Below, in pieces: positions 7,011 to 11,313 of a stretch of DNA of 11,313 nucleotides. The position numbers and the translations under genes were made by a program. The DNA is from Calditrichaceae bacterium (GTDB taxonomy: Bacteria > Calditrichota > Calditrichia > Calditrichales > Calditrichaceae), in NCBI GenBank assembly GCA_024763405.1, contig JANTFQ010000046.1:1-11313 (forward strand), in the 5' to 3' direction. The notes below the pieces were generated by a model that had not been told where the DNA came from, ran no database searches, and saw only the letters and a list, made by a program, of their open reading frames with translations. Position 1 is the first letter of the stretch, and every line of letters begins with the position of its first letter.

Positions 7011-7922
7011 ATGGCAAAAATATTTAATACGATTATTCTGATGTTAATTTCGGTACACCTATTGTTTAGTCAATCGTTATCTGTAATTAGTGCAAATGAT
7101 ACCCTGTGTTACCTGAATATTCCTGAACGACCGGAAACGGCCATCGAAGGATCCAAATTTGTTGAACAAGTTACCGGTTTGAGTACTGAAGACAGAGAAA
7201 AAGCAGTTGCCAGAGAGATTCTATCCGGAAATGTTCCGTCTTTTTCGCGTAAATTTAAACCTTTAAAAATCAGCCAAACAATTAATGCGAAGAATTATGA
7301 ATTAATTGTTTTTACAGTATGTGATTACATGGCGATTGGATCCGATCGGGATTATTTGTATATACCTATGACACCTTCCACGGCGCAATATCTAGCTGAA
7401 AAACTGAATTGTGCACTCCCGACAAAAAAGATAGTAGATATTGTTCACGGGGAGGCAAAATATAAATTGTCTCCTCAACCCATCCCACCATCAGATAAAA
7501 TGACAACGGTTCCTGTTTTTAAGCAGCATACAGATTCTATTAAACAACAAATTTCCCAAATGGGATTAGACAGGACTGCAAATAGTATTATCGCCGGACA
7601 TAAAAAAGATATAATCATTTCGAATAAAATTTATAGCCCGGATAGAAATTTTGAGCGTGTTGTCATCTATGGCTGGCATTTAAGCGAGAATAATCCCATT
7701 CAACCGGCGTACAATGGTCACTTAGCATCGTATGCAGATTACTCACACGGTGTTCGCTTGATAGCAGAAATCGCGTTCATCAATGGAGATTCATGCAAGG
7801 TAACAGATATTTTACAAGATTCAACCATGTCTGCTTTGTTGAGCAGTGAAGGAGTAATCAGCAAACCATATTATCCGAAGAGTGATATTTTTACTTCCAT
7901 TAGGAATCTCTTAAAAAACTAA
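7011..7922 (+). CDS. Secreted conserved protein of unknown function
   Basis: The 303-residue protein starts with a Sec signal peptide, likely cut after LLFS before Gln21. I do not recognise a named domain, but the motifs look like a widespread exported family of unknown function: LSGNVPSF (71-78), YLYIPMTPSTAQ (115-125), LPTKKIVD (136-143), KLSPQPIPP (152-160), MTTVPVFKQH (164-173), AGHKKDI (195-201), YGWH (220-223), PIQPAYNGH (229-237) and DYSHG (243-247). The His residues at 173, 197, 223, 237 and 246 sit in these motifs and, with Asp243, could form a metal or catalytic site; that is inference. It has no lipobox and no later membrane segment, so it should be periplasmic or extracellular. 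The ribosome binding site is weak (AAGAAAAAG). Its DNA looks more AT-rich than thyX or pyk, compatible with transfer or with low expression. It appears to be a single-gene unit. Confidence 0.8.
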   Translation: MAKIFNTIILMLISVHLLFSQSLSVISANDTLCYLNIPERPETAIEGSKFVEQVTGLSTEDREKAVAREILSGNVPSFSRKFKPLKISQTINAKNYELIVFTVCDYMAIGSDRDYLYIPMTPSTAQYLAEKLNCALPTKKIVDIVHGEAKYKLSPQPIPPSDKMTTVPVFKQHTDSIKQQISQMGLDRTANSIIAGHKKDIIISNKIYSPDRNFERVVIYGWHLSENNPIQPAYNGHLASYADYSHGVRLIAEIAFINGDSCKVTDILQDSTMSALLSSEGVISKPYYPKSDIFTSIRNLLKN

Positions 7923-7926
7923 TAAA

Positions 7927-7946
7927 TTGGTTTTAAACTAAACCAA
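7927..7946. terminator. Weak hairpin after the secreted-protein gene
   Basis: TTGGTTT at 7927-7933 pairs exactly with AAACCAA at 7940-7946 across a 6-base loop, 5 bases after the stop codon. There is no proper T run after it on the plus strand, so termination is only possible. Confidence 0.3.
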
Positions 7947-8103
7947 AACTTTCCCAATCCATTCAATCAAGGGATATAGCGAAAGGCGAGGGTTGTATTT
8001 TAGTCTTAGAAAATAATTACGCTTTAAACCGAAAAAATAAAATAGTAAGTTTAGGTTACCGACTGCAGGGTAGCAAAGCCAAAAATATTCAGCAAATACA
8101 TGT

Positions 8104-8110
8104 GGGGAGG
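8104..8110 (+). promoter_or_regulatory. Ribosome binding site fixing a TTG start for the cupin gene
   Basis: GGGGAGG ends 7 bases before TTG at 8118. It would lie inside the coding region if the ATG at 8100 were used, and that ATG has no site of its own. TTG at 8118 is therefore the better start. Confidence 0.75.
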
Positions 8111-8117
8111 AAGCCGT

Positions 8118-8474
8118 TTGTTTGTTAAAAAAATGCAGGATGTTCCAAGAGAAAAAATATCCGCCGGGAAGGAAACGTATAAGCAGGTGCTGATTAGCGC
8201 GGACGAAGCGCCTCATTTTGCCATGCGCCGTTTTATCATTGAACCCGGTGGGTACATGCCAAATCACACTAATACCGTGGAACATGAGCAATTGGTTCTA
8301 TGCGGAAAGGCGGAAATCGGTATTGGTCGTGAAACCTTTTTTGTGCAGAAGGATAATGTTGTTTTCATTCCGGCCGGTGTACCCCACTGGTACAAGAACA
8401 TTGGAGACGAGCCGTTTGAATTTTTATGCCTGATTCCCAATAAAGAAGATACCATAAAAATTATTTCGGATTAA
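8118..8474 (+). CDS. Small single-domain cupin protein
   Basis: From the TTG start the protein is 118 residues (MFVKKMQDVP...), the size of one cupin barrel. Motif 1 is PGGYMPNHTNTVEHEQLVLCG, in which His50 and Glu57 sit at cupin metal-ligand positions, but the usual second His (HxH) is Asn52; His56 next to the Glu might compensate. Motif 2 is IPAGVPHWYKN, with the expected Pro, Gly and His90. The fold is clear; the reaction is not, since such cupins include sugar or amino-acid binding proteins, isomerases, dioxygenases and quercetinase-like enzymes. There is no signal peptide, so it is cytosolic. It stands between the secreted protein (195-base gap) and thyX (72-base gap), and neither neighbour suggests a substrate. 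Confidence 0.85.
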   Translation: MFVKKMQDVPREKISAGKETYKQVLISADEAPHFAMRRFIIEPGGYMPNHTNTVEHEQLVLCGKAEIGIGRETFFVQKDNVVFIPAGVPHWYKNIGDEPFEFLCLIPNKEDTIKIISD

Positions 8475-8494
8475 TTTGTTTGAATTAGGACGCC

Positions 8495-8525
8495 TTAACA
8501 TTTAATTTAACATTATATTTATACT
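8495..8525 (+). promoter_or_regulatory. Possible sigma70-like promoter for thyX
   Basis: TTAACA at 8495-8500 and TATACT at 8520-8525 each match the consensus at 5 of 6 positions, but the 19-base spacer is longer than usual. It lies in the 72-base gap before thyX, whose ribosome binding site is AAAGGGACGGA around 8533-8543. Confidence 0.3.
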
Positions 8526-8546
8526 TTTGATAAAGGGACGGAACGA

Positions 8547-9467
8547 ATGAGCGAACAGGCAGAAAAATTAACACGCAATGTTAGTCCGGAATTAGATGCG
8601 ATTCTCGGCGAAACCTTTCCGGTTTTGGATGATGGGTTTATCCGTGTAGTGGATTATATGGGCACGGATGAGTCGGTGGTTCAGGCGGCGCGGGTTTCCT
8701 ATGGAAAAGGCACCAAGAAGCGACACGAAGACCGGGGTCTGATTCGTTACCTGATTCGCCATCATCATACCACACCGTTTGAAATGTGTGAAATCAAACT
8801 GCACGTCCGGGTTCCTATGGACACCTGGCGGCAGTGGATTCGCCATCGCACTGCTAACGTCAATGAATATTCTACCCGCTATTCGGTAGCGGTAAACGCC
8901 ATGTATTCCACAGCGCCTGACCAGTGGCGCTTGCAGGCCACCACCAACCGTCAGGGCAGCGCTGGTTTTGCGGATGAAACGCTGGGGAGCAAACTGAGTC
9001 AGCAGGAAAAAGAACTGCACGATTTAAGCCGCCAAATCTATGAGGAACGATTAGAAGAGGGTGTCGCCCGTGAACAGGCCCGCAAGGATTTGCCGCTCTG
9101 TACCTACACCGAAGCCTATTGGAAAATTGATTTACATAACCTGATGAACTTTTTGCGCCTGCGCATGGAAGGTCATGCCCAGTATGAAATTCGCAAATAT
9201 GCCACCATCATCGGCGAGGAGATTGTCAGCCGCTGGACGCCACTGACCTGGGAGGCCTTTAAGGATTATATGTTTACCGGTGTTTCTTTTTCCAAACGGG
9301 ACGGACAAATCGTCAGTGCCCTGGCGGCCGGAGACAAACAAAAAGCTAAAGCCTTGGCCGAGGAATTCGGCTGGCTGAAATATAAGGACGGCAAGCCCAC
9401 CTTTCAGATTGAACGTTTTGAGCTGGAAGAAAAGTTAAAACAGCTTAAGATTGAGATTCCCTGGTAG
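8547..9467 (+). CDS. thyX: Flavin-dependent thymidylate synthase ThyX
   Basis: The 306-residue protein carries the ThyX signature RHRTANVNEYSTRYS: RHR at 99-101, then seven residues, then Ser109, as required by RHRx7S. Further family blocks are HHHTTPFEM (72-80), EQARKDLP (176-183), TYTEAYWKIDLHNLMNFL (186-203) and LRMEGHAQYEIRKYA (205-219). The enzyme makes dTMP from dUMP using methylenetetrahydrofolate as the carbon donor and FAD/NADPH for reduction; it is a cytosolic homotetramer in known cases and yields tetrahydrofolate, so dihydrofolate reductase is not needed for this step. The protein is longer than the roughly 220-residue Thermotoga enzyme, matching the long ThyX subgroup, which has an insert after the signature (around residues 113-160) and a C-terminal extension. 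It is probably monocistronic. Confidence 0.97.
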   Translation: MSEQAEKLTRNVSPELDAILGETFPVLDDGFIRVVDYMGTDESVVQAARVSYGKGTKKRHEDRGLIRYLIRHHHTTPFEMCEIKLHVRVPMDTWRQWIRHRTANVNEYSTRYSVAVNAMYSTAPDQWRLQATTNRQGSAGFADETLGSKLSQQEKELHDLSRQIYEERLEEGVAREQARKDLPLCTYTEAYWKIDLHNLMNFLRLRMEGHAQYEIRKYATIIGEEIVSRWTPLTWEAFKDYMFTGVSFSKRDGQIVSALAAGDKQKAKALAEEFGWLKYKDGKPTFQIERFELEEKLKQLKIEIPW

Positions 9468-9511
9468 CGTCTTAAAAAGAGCCGGAGTATTTTACATAAA
9501 ACGTGACAAGG

Positions 9512-9592
9512 GGATTTTTGGGTGGCTGAGCGCAGTCGAAGCCCAATTTCCGGCGGCTGAGATTAGTTCACCCCGTTATTAGGGGGTCGAAG
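9512..9592. repeat. Two-copy GGCTGAG...GTCGAAG repeat upstream of pyk
   Basis: GGCTGAGCGCAGTCGAAG at 9524-9541 is a short imperfect palindrome (GGCT...AGCC) set in a longer imperfect stem (TTGGG left, CCCAA right). A second GGCTGAG at 9555-9561 and a second GTCGAAG at 9586-9592 repeat the same pair of words, now 24 bases apart instead of 4. The extra bases include a hairpin, ACCCC at 9570-9574 with GGGGT at 9583-9587. The word CTTCGACTGCGCTCAG on the opposite strand resembles dispersed intergenic repeats known from many bacterial genomes. It may also serve as a transcription barrier after thyX. Confidence 0.5.
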
Positions 9593-9675
9593 ACAAAATC
9601 CTCTTCTTCCTCAGGTTTTAACAATCCCTGCCGAAAATCCGCTATGCGTGCAACAGCTAATACATAGAGGATAAA

Positions 9676-11091
9676 ATGGAAACCAAAAAAGCAAAAATAA
9701 TCTGTACCATCGGTCCGGCAAGCGATTCAATAGAAATGCTGACCAAACTGGCTAATGCAGGGATGAATATCGCCCGGTTGAATTTTTCCCACGGTACCCA
9801 CGAAGAACATCTTCAAAAGATAAAACGTATTCGAAAAGTTTCCCGCCAAACCGGCAAAACAATTGCGATTCTGCAGGATTTACAGGGTCCTAAAATCCGC
9901 GTGGGAACCTTCGAAAATCCGCCGATTCAGCTTAATCCCGGAGACCTGTTTACGATAACAATGGATGATATTCAGGGCAATGAACACATTGTTTCCACCA
10001 GCTATAAAAACCTATCGAAAGACGTAAAACCCGGGGATGATATTTTAGTAAATGACGGTTTAATCAAGCTCAGAGTACAGCATGTAAAAGAAAAAGATAT
10101 TTTTTGTGAAGTGGTAAACGGCGGCAGTCTGTACGATCGCCGTGGTATAAATTTACCCGGTGTTCAGGTATCGGAACCATCACTTACGGCTAAGGATAAA
10201 CGTGATTTGGAGTTCGGCCTTGAGCACGGAGTGGATTATGTGGCCCTTTCTTTTGTACGTGACGCCGAAAGTATTTTACAAGTAAAGAAAGTGATGGGCA
10301 AACACAAGGTACCGGTAATTGCTAAATTGGAAAAACCGGAAGCGCTGGAAAATCTGGATGCTATTATAGAAGCAACAGATGCTGTAATGGTTGCACGTGG
10401 CGACCTGGGCGTAGAGATTGCCGCATCCAAGGTTCCGGTTGTTCAAAAAAACATTATTGAAAAATGCTTACTGGCTGGTAAACCGGTAATTACTGCAACA
10501 CAAATGCTGGATTCGATGATGGTTAATCCGGTGGCCACCCGCGCGGAAACGTCGGACGTGGCGAACGCTGTATTTGACGGCAGTGACGCGGTGATGCTTT
10601 CCGGAGAGACGGCCTTTGGAAAATATCCGCTGGAATCGGTTAAATATATGGCTTCCATTATCCGGGACGCGGAAGAAAACAAGGCCTATTTTCGTAAAAA
10701 CCTGGTTCTAAAACAAAAAAATGAAACCTGTTCGTTTTCTCATTCGGTTTGTCAGGCTGCTTACTACAGTGCAAAAGAAACGAATGCCGCCTTAATTATT
10801 GTATTTACGGAGTCTGGTTATACTGCGCAAATGATGTCGAATCTACGGCCGCTATCCAGAATTCTGGCGCTTAGCGGAAATAAAACAACCCTCAACCGAA
10901 TGGCATTACTTTGGGGAATTACTCCGTCGCTCATTACAAAGAAAATTGAAATCGTTAAAGATTTGAAGATTCTGGAGGATTATCTTAAAGATAAAGGTTT
11001 TGTAAAGGCGGGCGATAATGTGGTGATTATGGCTGGAACTTCGACTAAAAAAGGCGGCACCAATATGCTGCGCCTGCACCAGATTTCGTAA
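9676..11091 (+). CDS. pyk: Pyruvate kinase
   Basis: The 471-residue protein has the complete bacterial pyruvate kinase layout. The A domain starts with KAKIICTIGPAS and MNIARLNFSHG (Arg34, Asn36 and Ser38 at the nucleotide and cation site), the B lid domain covers about 73-168 after LQDLQGPKIRVG, and the barrel resumes with VALSFVRDAE. The signature PVIAKLEKPEAL holds catalytic Lys217 and metal-binding Glu219; Asp243 in ARGDLGVEI is the second metal ligand, and TATQMLDSM, RAETSDVANAV and LSGETAFGKYP follow. The C domain (about 345-471) ends GGTNMLRLHQIS; there is no extra PEP-utiliser domain. It converts phosphoenolpyruvate and ADP to pyruvate and ATP at the end of glycolysis, as a cytosolic tetramer normally under allosteric control; the effector cannot be read here. 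AGAGGA precedes the ATG by 5 bases. Confidence 0.98.
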   Translation: METKKAKIICTIGPASDSIEMLTKLANAGMNIARLNFSHGTHEEHLQKIKRIRKVSRQTGKTIAILQDLQGPKIRVGTFENPPIQLNPGDLFTITMDDIQGNEHIVSTSYKNLSKDVKPGDDILVNDGLIKLRVQHVKEKDIFCEVVNGGSLYDRRGINLPGVQVSEPSLTAKDKRDLEFGLEHGVDYVALSFVRDAESILQVKKVMGKHKVPVIAKLEKPEALENLDAIIEATDAVMVARGDLGVEIAASKVPVVQKNIIEKCLLAGKPVITATQMLDSMMVNPVATRAETSDVANAVFDGSDAVMLSGETAFGKYPLESVKYMASIIRDAEENKAYFRKNLVLKQKNETCSFSHSVCQAAYYSAKETNAALIIVFTESGYTAQMMSNLRPLSRILALSGNKTTLNRMALLWGITPSLITKKIEIVKDLKILEDYLKDKGFVKAGDNVVIMAGTSTKKGGTNMLRLHQIS

Positions 11092-11237
11092 GCGCCATCT
11101 CTTCAATAATTTTCTTTATGATTAGTCGGTTATTCCAGGACCCTTCTGTCCGCCGGGCATTTGACTGAAAGGGAATCTACCCGGTTGCGATACTGCTAAC
11201 CCTTACCTATTTTATCCTCAACATTGAAAGGATGGAG

Positions 11238-11313
11238 ATGGCCTATACATTTTATGACTTTTTAGGGACAATTGGCGCGGCACTAATTATAATTGCTTAT
11301 CTGCTGCTGCAGA
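11238..11313 (+). CDS. Small membrane protein, 5' part (runs off window), CBU_0592-like
   Basis: Twenty-five codons are visible, MAYTFYDFLGTIGAALIIIA then YLLLQ, giving one hydrophobic segment from about residue 8. AAAGGA at 11227-11232 lies 5 bases before the ATG at 11238; the in-frame ATG at 11232 is too close to that site. The GTIGAALIIIAYLLLQ pattern resembles the start of short (about 80-residue) inner-membrane proteins of the CBU_0592 type, which have no established function. The rest is outside the window, so the family call is tentative. Confidence 0.6.
   Translation, partial: MAYTFYDFLGTIGAALIIIAYLLLQ

Noticed and set aside
8100..8117. ATG 8100 as the start of the cupin gene
   Set aside because: The only good ribosome binding site (GGGGAGG) lies after this ATG and is well spaced for TTG 8118.
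8840..8885. Defective ThyX signature (Asn104 where some enzymes have Ser)
   Set aside because: That position is not part of RHRx7S; the required Ser109 is present, and Asn occurs at this position in other ThyX proteins.
11153..11184. CCGGG/CCCGG inverted repeat after pyk as a terminator
   Set aside because: The stem is only 5 base pairs with a 22-base loop and no T run follows.

Overview
The window reads as ordinary chromosomal DNA from a Gram-negative bacterium with an outer membrane. The support is a FadL-type beta-barrel, a lipoprotein signal peptide with a lipobox cysteine, and other exported proteins. Gene content (flavin-dependent thymidylate synthase, FadL/SGNH cluster, AAAGGA-type ribosome binding sites, TTG starts, intergenic ACGGATTA repeats) would suit the Fibrobacteres-Chlorobi-Bacteroidetes side of the tree, for example Calditrichota, KSB1 or Ignavibacteria relatives. 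This is inference; no marker here fixes the taxon. I see no transposase, phage gene, CRISPR array, rRNA or tRNA.

Layout. (1) Positions 1-3733 hold an envelope lipid-handling cluster: the 3' part of an SGNH/GDSL-type hydrolase, a strong rho-independent terminator, an OmpP1/FadL-family channel, and, 25 bases later, a second SGNH-family lipoprotein. The lipoprotein keeps the block III Asn and the Asp/His pair but has Asp where the nucleophilic Ser should be. (2) A 388-base gap that starts with a hairpin leads to htpG (Hsp90). (3) htpG converges on nth (endonuclease III, minus strand); between them lies a compact element with three nested or adjacent perfect inverted repeats, and its right arm supplies the last codons and stop of nth. 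(4) After a divergent intergenic region come a secreted conserved protein of unknown function and a small cupin. (5) thyX, a repeat-bearing spacer, pyk (pyruvate kinase), and the first 25 codons of a small membrane protein complete the window.

Functional links. The only group that clearly looks like a working unit is the FadL/SGNH cluster, plausibly surface ester hydrolysis or binding coupled to uptake of hydrophobic products. htpG, nth, thyX and pyk are housekeeping genes for protein folding, base excision repair, dTMP synthesis and glycolysis, and look like independent neighbours. The items most worth a second look are the Ser-to-Asp SGNH protein, the structured repeat between htpG and nth, the two-copy repeat upstream of pyk, and the His-rich secreted protein of unknown function.
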